Below the pieces are notes generated by a model, which did no database searches, was not told where the DNA came from, and worked only from the letters and a program-made list of their open reading frames with translations. From a virus, in the IMG/VR virus record IMGVR_UViG_3300021475_000251, positions 1 to 21,170 of that record: DNA of 21,170 nt; one strand, 5' to 3'. Positions within the stretch are counted from its first letter, which is position 1, and each line of letters opens with the position of its first letter. A program made the translations under genes and the position numbers. Shown one piece after another: positions 7,239 through 15,292 of this stretch.

Positions 7239-8372
7239 CTAGGTGAGGGCGGTGGATGCGTCGGTGTAGCGGAGGCGCGTAACCGGGTCAGGTGGCAGCG
7301 TCGAGGTATACATGGTGTTGTAGCTCGCGAATCCGCCGATCATGCGGGACGGGTCGTACCCGCTGGGCTCGGTGAGTCGCTTCACCCACACCTGCAAGTT
7401 GCGCCAGTCGCCGTCACCGATCTGCGTGTTCTCCTTCGCGCCAAACGAGATGCCGATCACAGCATCTTTGCCGATGACGTAGGTGCGCAGCTTGACGGGT
7501 GTACCTGCGGTTTGCTTGACGAGGGTGGACTGATGGAACGCAGCGCCGCCCCAGTCGATCACGATCACGTTGTCGCCATCCGGGGCCGGAAGCTCGCGTA
7601 GCTTTTCCTGCCCTTCAGCAGTGCGCTTCAGAACGTCAGTGATGCCGTTCGGCTGCGTGCTGATGAGAATGTCGCCCACGATGAGCGGGTGGATGACTCC
7701 GGTGAAACGGGCGTTGTCATAGGGCAGGGCATTGACCGATGTGAGCGACTGCACCATCGAAGTAATGTCCTGCGCGATGAGCCCGGTGGGGTCGATGGGA
7801 ACATGAACCGTCAACGGGTCTACAACTCCGGCTCCGTCTGCGGTGTTCTGGATGATAAGGTTGATTACCTGCGCCATGCGATAGGCCATCTGCACGCCCA
7901 GCGCTTCGAGGGCGGGGTCGATGGCGGTCTGCAAAGCGTAGGTCGAGATGTTCGCGTAGTCCGCAAAATTTCCGATGGTCGAAGTGTTCTGCACCACCGA
8001 AACAGTCAAGCCCGTTTGAATCGTACCTTCAGGCGCTTGGGTGGTCGGAGGAGCGGGCAAGTTCTGATACATGAAGAGCGCTAATTTGTTGCCCGCGTTC
8101 TCATCGAGCGTGCGCCGCGACGTGCATCTCACCCACGGAGTTTCTGCTTTTAAGTTCTCGACAAACACTTTGTCGAAAGACGTAACTACAGACTGCGGAA
8201 GGTTGGTTGTGAGGTTCGATGCTGGCGAGACGCCAACACCGAACGCGCCCTGCACGCGGTAGCGTGCAACGTCTCCCGTCCACAACATGATCTGCCCACC
8301 GAGTCCGGCGACAAACTGAAGGAACGGAATAATAAACTTTGCTGCGAGCCTTGCTCCTGATGTGGTCTGCAT
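7239..8372 (-). CDS. Major capsid protein, N4-gp56-like
   Basis: A 377-residue protein that fits the N4-gp56 family of HK97-fold major capsid proteins by length, position (directly after a scaffold-like gene) and sequence feel. A loop region (NAGNKLALFMYQNLPAPP) is followed by TLTVSVV-like strands, an alpha-rich spine with IGNFADYANISTYALQTAID, and a later IHPLIVGDI segment. KLRELPAPDGDNVIVIDWGG and IGKDAVIGISFGAK are also typical. The start ATG has GAGGGGGA upstream. A hairpin behind the gene and the isolated spacing fit strong late expression. The family call is from recognition of these segments, not a search. Confidence 0.75.
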   Translation of the reverse strand: MQTTSGARLAAKFIIPFLQFVAGLGGQIMLWTGDVARYRVQGAFGVGVSPASNLTTNLPQSVVTSFDKVFVENLKAETPWVRCTSRRTLDENAGNKLALFMYQNLPAPPTTQAPEGTIQTGLTVSVVQNTSTIGNFADYANISTYALQTAIDPALEALGVQMAYRMAQVINLIIQNTADGAGVVDPLTVHVPIDPTGLIAQDITSMVQSLTSVNALPYDNARFTGVIHPLIVGDILISTQPNGITDVLKRTAEGQEKLRELPAPDGDNVIVIDWGGAAFHQSTLVKQTAGTPVKLRTYVIGKDAVIGISFGAKENTQIGDGDWRNLQVWVKRLTEPSGYDPSRMIGGFASYNTMYTSTLPPDPVTRLRYTDASTALT

Positions 8373-8403
8373 GACTATCCCCCTCGTCGGGTGAGGTCAC
8401 GCG

Positions 8404-9228
8404 CTATAAGCTATCGACGGCCTTGCGGAAGCCCGGTTCATTGGCTAATCGGTGGTTGTATTCCGCCCTCGGCATCGCTTCAAGATCGGCGCGTGTCAGT
8501 TTCTTCACGGGCCTCGGTGCAGGGGGCAGGGCGGACGCATCGGTTCTACGAATCCCCGTCGCTACACTGATGTTCCGTGGTCGTGTCGTAGGAGAGGGCG
8601 GGGGTTGTGCCTCGCGTTGCTGTCCGTTGGGTGGTGCGGTGTCGTAGTTGGCGTCTTCGCCTTCAGGCCAGTGAATCATCTCGCCCTGATCGTCGAGGGC
8701 TTGGAACACTAGGGCCAGATTGTTTCGCGTCACATCGTAGTTGTTGGCTTTGAGTGTCGCGAAGAGTTTGTCGCGGTTCTGTCCTACCGGGTAGTAGTCG
8801 GGGCATTCATCCATGAACGCCCGGGCCTCGGCCAGATAGTAAGCGTCGCGTTGTGCGTCGGTCATGGTAGCTAGGCTTTGCGTAGCTGCACGGGGAGGCA
8901 CGCCACCGTTGGCTGCGGTCACGATCTCCGTTACGGCTTCGACTACGGTTTCCGGGTCGCCAAGATTCGCGGTTAGGCGAAGCCTGTCGGCGGGGGTTAT
9001 TTGGGTGTCTTTCGGTGTGAGTTGTTGGGGAACCCTCGCTTGGTCGGGCCGTCGAAGGCGGCTGATCTCGCGATTGGCATTGGCTTGTGATTCGAGAACC
9101 TTGTCAGCCACTTCCTTCACACTCTTGCCTTTGAAGGTCGATATGCGATGGCCTTTGTCGTTCTCGATGACTGCGATGATGTCGCCGTTTTCGTCCGGCT
9201 CTCCGTCGTTCAACCATTTGGGTTGCAT
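8404..9228 (-). CDS. Scaffold-like protein upstream of the capsid gene
   Basis: A 274-residue acidic, largely helical protein immediately before the major capsid gene, the usual site of a capsid scaffold. The N-terminus has a small strand-rich part (GDIIAVIENDKGHRISTFKG) and then a charged helix with RLRRPDQ. The middle contains helices rich in Ala and Asp (AQRDAYYLAEARAFMDECPD). A disordered Pro/Gln-rich linker leads to a basic C-terminal helix (VKKLTRADLEAMPRAEYNHR), a typical arrangement for scaffolds that bind the coat protein through their C-terminus. No protease motif is seen. Function is inferred from position and composition. Confidence 0.65.
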   Translation of the reverse strand: MQPKWLNDGEPDENGDIIAVIENDKGHRISTFKGKSVKEVADKVLESQANANREISRLRRPDQARVPQQLTPKDTQITPADRLRLTANLGDPETVVEAVTEIVTAANGGVPPRAATQSLATMTDAQRDAYYLAEARAFMDECPDYYPVGQNRDKLFATLKANNYDVTRNNLALVFQALDDQGEMIHWPEGEDANYDTAPPNGQQREAQPPPSPTTRPRNISVATGIRRTDASALPPAPRPVKKLTRADLEAMPRAEYNHRLANEPGFRKAVDSL

Positions 9229-9240
9229 TGTCCTACTCCT

Positions 9241-9621
9241 TCAGTTTTCGAGTGCAGCTACGCCGCGCGTCGGATTCAGGATGTTCTCGCGTTCCAGTTC
9301 GTCGGCGGTCGGCTCCGGCACTAGAGGTTCTTTGGTGATGCTGTTGAGGTAGAGGGAGATTTCAGAGTCCAGTTTTTGTTGCAGGTGCGTGAAGACCTTC
9401 CACGCTGCTTTTGCCATCTTGTGATTTGCGAGCACTTCCAACTCCTGCTCGGCATCAGTGTTGATAAGGTCGGTTTCGATCTCGATGCAGCACATCTCCA
9501 TCACGTCGAGCACGTCCTGCCACTCGGGGCTGTTGCGCACCGCCATGATGTTGCGGCGCTGCAACGGAGTCAGTTGTGCAGTTACGCCGAAACGTCGCTG
9601 GGTGCGGATGGCCTCTGTCAT
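9241..9621 (-). CDS. Small helical hypothetical protein
   Basis: A 126-residue protein starting at the ATG at 9621, which overlaps the previous stop (ATGA) and has AAGGTG upstream; an in-frame ATG at 9648 is less likely. It appears almost entirely helical (EWQDVLDVMEMCCIEIETDL; HKMAKAAWKVFTHLQQKLDS) with a Pro/Glu-rich tail. It sits between the portal-side small genes and the scaffold, so it is probably made with the head genes. No family is recognised. Confidence 0.7.
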   Translation of the reverse strand: MTEAIRTQRRFGVTAQLTPLQRRNIMAVRNSPEWQDVLDVMEMCCIEIETDLINTDAEQELEVLANHKMAKAAWKVFTHLQQKLDSEISLYLNSITKEPLVPEPTADELERENILNPTRGVAALEN

Positions 9622-9782
9622 GGCTGCACCTTCAATCCCCCATACCACTCAAAATTTGCTCCGTCCTCGAAGGTCAGACGGTAATAAACATCCCCGCTCA
9701 GATCGCGCTTCTCGACGCTGGCGAGTTTCTTCCCCACTTGGGCTTGAAGCATCTCTAGCCACTCGTCTCGCGTGTCAGCCAT
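9618..9782 (-). CDS. Short hypothetical protein (54 residues)
   Basis: A short frame that fills the gap between two neighbours with overlaps at both ends: its ATG at 9782 overlaps the upstream stop by eight bases, and its TGA overlaps the next start (ATGA). It is a balanced protein (MADTRDEWLEMLQAQVGKKL, then VYYRLTFEDGANFEWYGGL) with a helix followed by strands. The second half resembles small SH3-like beta folds, but no family is recognised. Tight coupling on both sides makes it a real gene. Confidence 0.75.
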   Translation of the reverse strand: MADTRDEWLEMLQAQVGKKLASVEKRDLSGDVYYRLTFEDGANFEWYGGLKVQP

Positions 9783-10158
9783 GCGCGGCCTCCTGATGCG
9801 TCAACATCTCGGCCTTGGACGGCGAGGGCGGCTCGCTCACGATGCGGTCGGTACGCATGATCTGAAGCGGCGGAATCTTGCGGCCCGTGTTGTCGAAGAT
9901 GTCCCACGAATCCACGATCAACTTGCGTGCGCGGAGCGAATTTTTTGCAGAGCGGTAGATGGCCCCGGTCATCGAGTAGGAGAGCGCCAGCGGGCCGTCA
10001 TCGGTCGCGTTGCCGAAGCCCTTCGCGCGCAGCATCGCCATCAGTTCATAGCTTTGCTTGGGGCCATCGGCGAGTGCAGACAGGATGGCCTCGTCGATCT
10101 CGGCTTGGTGCTTGTGGTAGGTAGACTCGTCCAACATGGCGTACTCGACTAGTGGCAT
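9775..10158 (-). CDS. Winged-helix-like hypothetical protein
   Basis: A 127-residue protein. The start at 10158 is chosen because GGAGG lies six bases upstream; a longer frame to 10269 runs through the upstream gene. Residues 18-85 (HQAEIDEAILSALADGPKQS, YELMAMLRAKGFG, then IYRSAKNSLRARKLIVDSWD) have the spacing of a winged helix-turn-helix: helix, turn, helix, recognition helix, wing (IFDNTGRKIPPLQI). It may bind DNA, perhaps as a late regulator or packaging accessory. Its place between portal and capsid genes gives no further hint. The fold call is inference. Confidence 0.65.
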   Translation of the reverse strand: MPLVEYAMLDESTYHKHQAEIDEAILSALADGPKQSYELMAMLRAKGFGNATDDGPLALSYSMTGAIYRSAKNSLRARKLIVDSWDIFDNTGRKIPPLQIMRTDRIVSEPPSPSKAEMLTHQEAAHG

Positions 10159-10400
10159 GGCGGGCCTCCACAGTGTCGGGGAATTTGGTTGCAGTCTGAT
10201 GAATCGGTCAGCCTGTGACCGTGAATGATGATGACTCCACAGCCGCTCGCATCGACGTAGGGATGGCATTTGCAGCCCTGCCCGAAGGTGTGCTGGGGGC
10301 TCATGTACCCGCTCGCGGTGCAGGGCGCTACGTCAACCCTGTGGCGCGTCTTCTGGAAGACTCCCCACCTGACGTTCGCGTGGCGCGGGTGTGCCATCAT
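10149..10400 (-). CDS. Small Cys/His-rich hypothetical protein
   Basis: An 83-residue protein whose ATG overlaps the portal stop (ATGA) and has GGGGGTGG upstream. It contains seven Cys and nine His, including CKCHPYVDASGCGVIIIHG and a CGGPPCH end. These could form a zinc site with an extended strand (GVIIIHG). The unusual composition could also indicate a spurious frame, but exact overlaps with both neighbours and a good ribosome site favour a gene. No function is recognised. Confidence 0.6.
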   Translation of the reverse strand: MMAHPRHANVRWGVFQKTRHRVDVAPCTASGYMSPQHTFGQGCKCHPYVDASGCGVIIIHGHRLTDSSDCNQIPRHCGGPPCH

Positions 10401-12520
10401 CCACCCCCTGTCGGCGCGAAGAATGGTGTGGCTTGCATGGTGCGTTCGTCGGCGGTGCGCTCGGCGAAGGCGGCGGCGCGTTCGAGCGGCGACTGCACCA
10501 GCGTCTTATGCGTGTTGTCGATGCTGGTAGCGGCGATGCGTCCGGCGATCTTCTTGTCCTCTAGCTGCATGTCGTTTTGGTGCTTTTGATCTAGCAGCGC
10601 GGAGTCAGCCTGTGCCTTGACGGTGGCGGGATTCTGCGCGGCCATCGTCTGCATCTCCTGCGGGGTCATCTGCACGATGAGGTCGGCGCGATTCTTCCAC
10701 TCGCTCATGTCGAGCACCATCTGGCAAAGCTCCATCGCATCCACCTTCCACCCGGTCTGCGATAGCTGCTGTACGAGGGCTTGGTTGCCGAAGACTTCGA
10801 GCAGGAAGGGGAGGGCCTGTGCCATGCGGTTACGGGCCGCGAGATTCGTGCCCGCCAGCGTCTCGAACGTGACATCGCTCTCCATGAAGTCGGCGAAGTC
10901 GAGGGCGAGATCGGCGGTGCGCTTGCCCAAGATCGCGCGAATCTCGGCGATGGGCATCCGCGACTTCACCATCTGCCACAGGAACTTCAGGAAGGGCAGG
11001 AAGACGCCATCGACGAAGCGCTCGACAGGTGACTGCAAGCGCCCTGCGGACGCGGCAGCGATCATCCCGGCCCCCGTGCCCGATTTGCCAATACTCGAAC
11101 CCCGGGCCGGAAGCGTGCCTTGCACGCTCGCCTGATCTGCACCTGTCGAGCTATCCCCCGTCGCAATGGCGGCTTGAATCGCGCGCCATGCATCGGGCGG
11201 CACCTGCGGCTGAGGTACTAGCGCAATGGACTTGGTGGCGTCTTCACCGTCCACCATGCGGATGCCGCCCAGCCTCCGGCGCAAGTCCTGCGTCGGAACG
11301 TTCGCGCCCCGGGCGACAGCGTACTCCGGCTGCACCGCGAAGGCCAAAATATCGAGAATAGCGTTGACTAAGCCCTGAGACACCCTTTGGTCGCTTCCCG
11401 CTATGCGGCCAACTCCAAGGCCATAGCCCGCGTCGTTGATGTTCCAGTAGTTCGCCGCGAAGAAGGGCTTACCCGGCAGCTTGTGATCGCCGTTGCGGAT
11501 GACGCACTTCTCTTGCAGCACCACCCGGCAGACTGTCTCACTCCACCATTCGAGTAGCTGCATCGGCTTCAGGAGCGGGTCTTCGTCGAAACGATTATCG
11601 TCGGGGTCGGCGGCATGGTGGACGCTGGTATTGGCACTCAGGGCCTCGGCGACGGCGTTCTCCGCTTTGGTCTGCTCGCCTTCATCCATGAAGATTGCGC
11701 GCAACACTTCCTGACTGGGGATGTCATAGTCCGGGTTCTCACGCAGCTTTTCGAGGTCGTAGTAGTTGACATAGCTCTCGTGGATTATCCATCTCGCTTT
11801 TTTGATCTGATTCGGCGAACGCCACTTGGGGTCTACGAAAACCTCGCCCAAGTTACATTTTTCGAAGATGGGGCGGTTGCGCGTAACTTCAACGTCGATG
11901 ACTTCAAACTCATCCGAGTCTTCGGTGTAGACGGTCATGGGCGGGCCCAGCGGCATGTCCACCTGCGCCGGAGCGGTCTTGCGAACGTAGTGCTCCTCGA
12001 TGGTCGTCTCCGTCTCCCAGCCTGTCTTGAAGATCACGGTGCCGCTGTTGACCATCGCCTCGATGCCGAAGCTGGCTTCCTGCTTGAAGCAGATTTCGTC
12101 GAGCAGTTCGCTTACCAAGTTCGTCCACGCCCGGGCGCTGTCCTGCGACGTGGTGGGCCGGGGCCGGATGAGGAAGGGAGTGGGGTCAGAAAAAATCGCT
12201 CCTGAGATGGCAGGAGCGAGTGAGTTTACTTGGCGGGCGACATCGAATCGCGAGACGTTTGAGCGGGTGACTGTCGAGCCCTCGAAAGTTGACATCGTTC
12301 TCGGGCTCTGGTACAGGATGTCGCTCTCGTTCCACTGCAACGGCCAGCGGCGGTCATTCAGCCACGACACCGCAGATCGGTAGTCCGACATGACGATGGA
12401 GAGCACCGCCGCATCGGTGTACTTGGGGGGGATTTCTGGCTTTTCGTAGGTGGTTATGTCGGCGTCTTTGACGGGGGCCCAAGGTGCCGATGTCTCACGT
12501 AATGTTGCAGTAGCGCCCAT
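10397..12520 (-). CDS. Portal protein
   Basis: A 707-residue protein in the size range of the large podoviral portals, the dodecameric ring through which DNA is packaged and ejected. Signs are the long alpha/beta core with VARQVNSLAPAISGAIFSDP, the wing and strand segments (GEVFVDPKWRSPNQIKKARW; QLLEWWSETVCRVVLQEKCV), a Gly/Asn-rich turn (FAANYWNINDAGYGLGVGRI) and the helical stem part (GLVNAILDILAFAVQPEYAV). A long charged, Gln-rich C-terminal helix (LLDQKHQNDMQLEDKKIAGR) may form the barrel. It precedes the scaffold and capsid genes in transcription order, as usual. The ribosome site is GAGGGTGG before the ATG. Confidence 0.82.
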   Translation of the reverse strand: MGATATLRETSAPWAPVKDADITTYEKPEIPPKYTDAAVLSIVMSDYRSAVSWLNDRRWPLQWNESDILYQSPRTMSTFEGSTVTRSNVSRFDVARQVNSLAPAISGAIFSDPTPFLIRPRPTTSQDSARAWTNLVSELLDEICFKQEASFGIEAMVNSGTVIFKTGWETETTIEEHYVRKTAPAQVDMPLGPPMTVYTEDSDEFEVIDVEVTRNRPIFEKCNLGEVFVDPKWRSPNQIKKARWIIHESYVNYYDLEKLRENPDYDIPSQEVLRAIFMDEGEQTKAENAVAEALSANTSVHHAADPDDNRFDEDPLLKPMQLLEWWSETVCRVVLQEKCVIRNGDHKLPGKPFFAANYWNINDAGYGLGVGRIAGSDQRVSQGLVNAILDILAFAVQPEYAVARGANVPTQDLRRRLGGIRMVDGEDATKSIALVPQPQVPPDAWRAIQAAIATGDSSTGADQASVQGTLPARGSSIGKSGTGAGMIAAASAGRLQSPVERFVDGVFLPFLKFLWQMVKSRMPIAEIRAILGKRTADLALDFADFMESDVTFETLAGTNLAARNRMAQALPFLLEVFGNQALVQQLSQTGWKVDAMELCQMVLDMSEWKNRADLIVQMTPQEMQTMAAQNPATVKAQADSALLDQKHQNDMQLEDKKIAGRIAATSIDNTHKTLVQSPLERAAAFAERTADERTMQATPFFAPTGGG

Positions 12521-12729
12521 TGACCACCCTCATGCTGACAACTTTGGGAGATACAACGGGTTCGGGCCCCGGGCCACTTCCGCAACTTACATGCTTCCCG
12601 GCCTTTAGGTACTGACTCGGGGATTCGCTGATTCGGGATTAGTACCACCGTTTATGTCGGGAGTACAACCTTTCGCTCACGCTTCGCCTAGCAATTTTGC
12701 TAGAGGTCGTTTGTTACCTCCAAAGAGAA

Positions 12730-12749
12730 CGGCCCCTTTTCGGGGGCCG
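12730..12749 (-). terminator. GC-rich hairpin terminator
   Basis: CGGCCCC (12730-12736) pairs with GGGGCCG (12743-12749) around TTTTCG. Read on the minus strand, the stem is followed by TTCTCTTTGG, a fair U-rich tail. It lies eight bases behind the stop of the 27-residue frame and should end transcription from the terminase side before the portal operon. Confidence 0.65.
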
Positions 12750-12756
12750 CTCTTGG

Positions 12757-12840
12757 CTACCAGTGCGTGATGAGATACACTAGAAGCGCTGTCAGCGCAG
12801 CGAGTGTGGTACGGTCAACTTTGATTGTGATTTCAACCAT
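12757..12840 (-). CDS. Candidate 27-residue single-span membrane peptide
   Basis: A short frame starting at ATG 12840, with AGGTG about seven bases upstream and a stop at 12757-12759. It encodes a charged head (MVEITIKVDRTT) and a hydrophobic helix (LAALTALLVYLITHW) long enough to cross or lie in a membrane. It sits between two strong hairpins in an otherwise gene-free stretch, as do small phage or toxin-type hydrophobic peptides. No family can be named and expression is unproven. It is too short for most gene finders. Confidence 0.45.
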   Translation of the reverse strand: MVEITIKVDRTTLAALTALLVYLITHW

Positions 12841-12863
12841 TGTTGGCACCTGCTTTCCGAGTC

Positions 12864-12887
12864 GGCCCGGTGTTTCCGCACCGGGCC
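12864..12887. terminator. Perfect 9-bp hairpin, terminator-like on the plus strand
   Basis: GGCCCGGTG (12864-12872) pairs with CACCGGGCC (12879-12887) around TTTCCG. On the plus strand it is followed by TTCTCTTTG; on the minus strand it forms in the leader of the 27-residue frame, 24 bases before its start. It could end antisense transcription or act as a leader structure. Confidence 0.5.
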
Positions 12888-12990
12888 TTCTCTTTGATAG
12901 TCGCCGGAGCGACATCGGGGAGGGCTGGTGTAGTTACCCCGGCAACCTGAATAAGCCACTGGCTGCGCTATTTCTATTCTACATGAAGGT

Positions 12991-13014
12991 ACGGCCCCCT
13001 TTTTCGGGGGCCGT
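12991..13014 (-). terminator. GC-rich hairpin near-identical to the one at 12730
   Basis: ACGGCCCCC (12991-12999) pairs perfectly with GGGGGCCGT (13006-13014) around TTTTTC. It lies 93 bases behind the 99-residue gene. There is no good U-tail on either strand, but stem and loop match the 12730 hairpin almost exactly, so it probably also ends or protects the terminase-side transcript. Confidence 0.55.
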
Positions 13015-13107
13015 TGCCTCATTCGTCAGGGAAGGGTGGGAGGGAATAGTCGGCTGCGGTCTTTTCAAAGGGAAGTATCCGCTGCCTTCGCCACTCCCAG
13101 CGTAATT

Positions 13108-13407
13108 CTACACTCTGTCCGGGGGAAAGATGGCCGGGGCGACTTCGCTGAGTTTTTTGATTCCCGAACGCAACCCTCGTTTGAGTGTCTTCTTCCGCGC
13201 GTAGCTGCCGTGCGACATGGCGATGTGGTGCAGAGCCAGACAGAGCAGATCGCGATCTCCGGTTCCCGCCTCGCATTCCTCGAACATATCGACGAAGGCA
13301 TTCATCGCCGCAGTGTCCTCTTCGCGCCGCTTGCGCGCCGCCAGCGCTTCGTTTCTCCATCCGTCTGCGGGTGGTGCTTTCAGCCGGGTCTTCGACACAC
13401 TAGGCAA
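13108..13407 (-). CDS. Hypothetical protein, 99 residues, TTG start
   Basis: The start is placed at the TTG at 13407 because GGAGGA lies six bases upstream; the frame is open to 13506 but the upstream part overlaps the small Cys-rich gene. The protein has a basic N-terminal part (SVSKTRLKAPPADGWRNEAL), an acidic helix (MNAFVDMFEECEAG), a Leu/His segment (DLLCLALHHIAMSHGSYARK) and a very basic end. The LLCLALHHIAMSHGSY helix resembles part of a small helical domain, but no family is recognised. It lies between terminase and portal and may be a packaging accessory. A small terminase subunit is possible by position but not supported by sequence. Confidence 0.6.
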   Translation of the reverse strand: MPSVSKTRLKAPPADGWRNEALAARKRREEDTAAMNAFVDMFEECEAGTGDRDLLCLALHHIAMSHGSYARKKTLKRGLRSGIKKLSEVAPAIFPPDRV

Positions 13408-13547
13408 CGTGATTCCTCCGGGCTCCCACACATGTAATGCTGGGTGAGCGTATGGCCGCATTCGCACTCGGCGCTTCCCGGCGTCTTGGGCGTGAATCGC
13501 ATACACCCCGATTCTTTTGGTACGGCATCGATCATCACTCTATTCAT
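13380..13547 (-). CDS. Small zinc-ribbon-like protein (55 residues)
   Basis: A short frame that begins at the end of the terminase gene, with ATG 13547 (TGATG overlap) or ATG 13550 one codon earlier, and overlaps the next gene by 28 bases. The second half carries CECGHTLTQHYMCG and then CLVC, giving CxC...H...C...CxxC, a plausible single zinc site. The first half is ordinary (MNRVMIDAVPKESGCMRFTP). Such small Cys-rich proteins are frequent in this genome. No specific role can be given. Confidence 0.6.
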   Translation of the reverse strand: MNRVMIDAVPKESGCMRFTPKTPGSAECECGHTLTQHYMCGSPEESRCLVCRRPG

Positions 13548-15292
13548 CATTCCAACCCCGGCATCATCACTTCAAGGCCCTGCGCATTGATGCGCTGATC
13601 TTCGATGCGCGGTTCGTCGAACATGATCTCCTCCGGCTCCGGCTCGCTTGGCGCATACTGGCCGCGATTGTAGATGATGTTGAACTTGTCTCTCTCACGC
13701 ATCATCTCCCACGCGAGGTCTTCGTCTTCTAGCTCCGTAGCTGCAATGCTGAGGGGCAGGTTGTCGGCGACGCGCGAGATCACATCCGGCAACCCGCTCT
13801 CCTTCGTCATCCCGTACTGCACGAAGCCCTCGATGAGCGGCTTGGTTTTGAGCGCGTTCGAGAAGTACAGCCGCGAGGTCGCGAGCAGCGGTTCGAGGTT
13901 GCGGATGCGCGTGTCGCGCTCGGCGGCGTCGCTCTCAAACTCTGTCCACGTAATCGAGATGTCCCACCCGGTCGTCAGGCTGTGGTTGTTGATCGCGGGC
14001 TGAATCATGCGCGCCCCGGGCGACTCCTCGATGTTGACGTGATGCGCTCCGTTGCGGCGGGCGACATCGTGAATCAGCTTCGCCAGCACGGACGGCTTGT
14101 AGTGACCGTGAATCGTCTCGGTGATATACATCCGGTTCTGGCGCATGATGCCCACCGCGCCGGAGGTCGCGTGCCAGTCGAGCGAGCGGCAGGGAAGCCG
14201 GAAGTGAATGTAGCGCTGGCCCTCCATCGGCATCACGTCTTCGTCGATGATCGCGGCGAGCATCTGCGCTTCAGTGAAGACAAGCTCGGCAGCGCCATAG
14301 CTGTCGAGCATGTACTGCGACATGAAGAATTCATAGTCGGTGTCATACTCCTCGCGCAGAAAATCGTAGTTGAGGATGGAGGGGAAGAGCAGTTCAACTT
14401 CGTTCTCGGCGGGGAAGCCGTTGGGGTCTAGGCGCTCGCCGGAGAGCAGCTTCATCGCGGGTTTGAACACGCGTTCGTAGGTGCCCGGGCGCGCGGTCAG
14501 AACTTGGTCGGAGAAGACATCGCCCAGTCCATAGGGTGTGCCGATGAAGAGTTCGATTCCGGTGGGCTTCAGAATCTTGCGCGTGAGTTTGTAGGCTTTG
14601 GCGACGCGGGTGCGGCCCTCGAAGGTACGCGAGTTGCGGTTGTTGTGGATGTCATCGTAGATGAGTAGGTCGGGGTGGTATCCGGTCGTGGAGGATTCGA
14701 TGGAGTTGGCCCATATCAGCGGCTCGACGATCTTGGGCTCATGCTGGCGAAGTGGACAGGTAAACTCGCCCGGGTTCTTGGCCGGGTTCTTGCTGCAACA
14801 CAGTTCGGGGAAGAGGGCTTGGAAGAGGGTGGCGGGGCGGTGCAGCGGCTTGATGAAGAAGCTCGCGATCTGCTCGACAAAATCGAAGGCGAGTTCCTTG
14901 CCGCCCGACATGATGAGGATGGCGATGGTCATGTAGAAGCGCAGAATCGTTTGCACGATGTAGCACATGTCTAAGGTGCTCTTATAGGTGTTGCGCGGGT
15001 AGAGCAGCGTGCGGCGGCGCTTGACCCCAAGGTGCAATTCTTCCACGGTGCGGTCGGGCTCGATGTGGGGGAAGAAGTGCAGCGCTTCATGGTGAACGTC
15101 CTCGGTGATGAGGCAGTAGCCCAGCACGTAGGCGAGCGCGAGCAGGTTGGTGGTGCAGCAGCGCCGCCCGTCCTCGCGTACCTTCTCATCGTCGATCACA
15201 AGCTGGGTCAGCTGGGCGCGCCATGCGCGGTTGTCGCCGCGCTCTTGGTTCGGGTCGCGCAGCTTGCGCCAGTTGAAGTGCGGCTCGCTCAT
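13547..15292 (-). CDS. Terminase large subunit (DNA-packaging motor)
   Basis: A 581-residue ATPase/nuclease that pumps DNA through the portal and cuts it. The Walker A region is LLYPRNTYKST (about 97-106), a variant of the PRGxGKST type. Walker B is DLLIYDD (208-214), and the coupling motif LFIGTPYG is at about 248-255. The RNase H-like nuclease begins at SLDWHAT (Asp about 372), with a late acidic motif in GLPDVISRVAD. Length and motif order agree with podovirus terminases. It overlaps the upstream gene by four bases (ATGA). No recognisable small terminase subunit gene is next to it, and the packaging type cannot be read from this. Confidence 0.88.
   Translation of the reverse strand: MSEPHFNWRKLRDPNQERGDNRAWRAQLTQLVIDDEKVREDGRRCCTTNLLALAYVLGYCLITEDVHHEALHFFPHIEPDRTVEELHLGVKRRRTLLYPRNTYKSTLDMCYIVQTILRFYMTIAILIMSGGKELAFDFVEQIASFFIKPLHRPATLFQALFPELCCSKNPAKNPGEFTCPLRQHEPKIVEPLIWANSIESSTTGYHPDLLIYDDIHNNRNSRTFEGRTRVAKAYKLTRKILKPTGIELFIGTPYGLGDVFSDQVLTARPGTYERVFKPAMKLLSGERLDPNGFPAENEVELLFPSILNYDFLREEYDTDYEFFMSQYMLDSYGAAELVFTEAQMLAAIIDEDVMPMEGQRYIHFRLPCRSLDWHATSGAVGIMRQNRMYITETIHGHYKPSVLAKLIHDVARRNGAHHVNIEESPGARMIQPAINNHSLTTGWDISITWTEFESDAAERDTRIRNLEPLLATSRLYFSNALKTKPLIEGFVQYGMTKESGLPDVISRVADNLPLSIAATELEDEDLAWEMMRERDKFNIIYNRGQYAPSEPEPEEIMFDEPRIEDQRINAQGLEVMMPGLE

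Larger units (their letters stand above)
12521..13107. other. 587-base stretch with hairpins and one tiny frame
   Basis: Between the portal start and the stop of the 99-residue gene there is no standard-length gene. The part 12521-12729 holds no frame I can support and no tRNA cloverleaf. A weak minus-strand promoter could be TTGTAC with TACTAA 18 bases later (about 12640-12670), pointing at the portal gene. A small palindrome, CTAGCA-ATTT-TGCTAG, lies at 12688-12703. The part 12730-13014 contains three strong hairpins and a 27-residue frame, listed separately. Confidence 0.6.

Noticed and set aside
12521-12729. tRNA or attachment site beside the portal gene
   Set aside because: No cloverleaf with a TTCGA-type arm and matching acceptor stem could be drawn; only a small 6-bp palindrome is present.
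12792-13022. 76-codon minus-strand frame in the hairpin stretch
   Set aside because: It reads straight through a perfect hairpin and the 27-residue frame, has a shadow-like composition and no ribosome site.
13108-13506. Longer 132-residue version of the 99-residue gene
   Set aside because: The upstream ATG lacks a ribosome site and overlaps almost the whole small zinc-ribbon-like gene; the TTG at 13407 has GGAGGA at ideal spacing.
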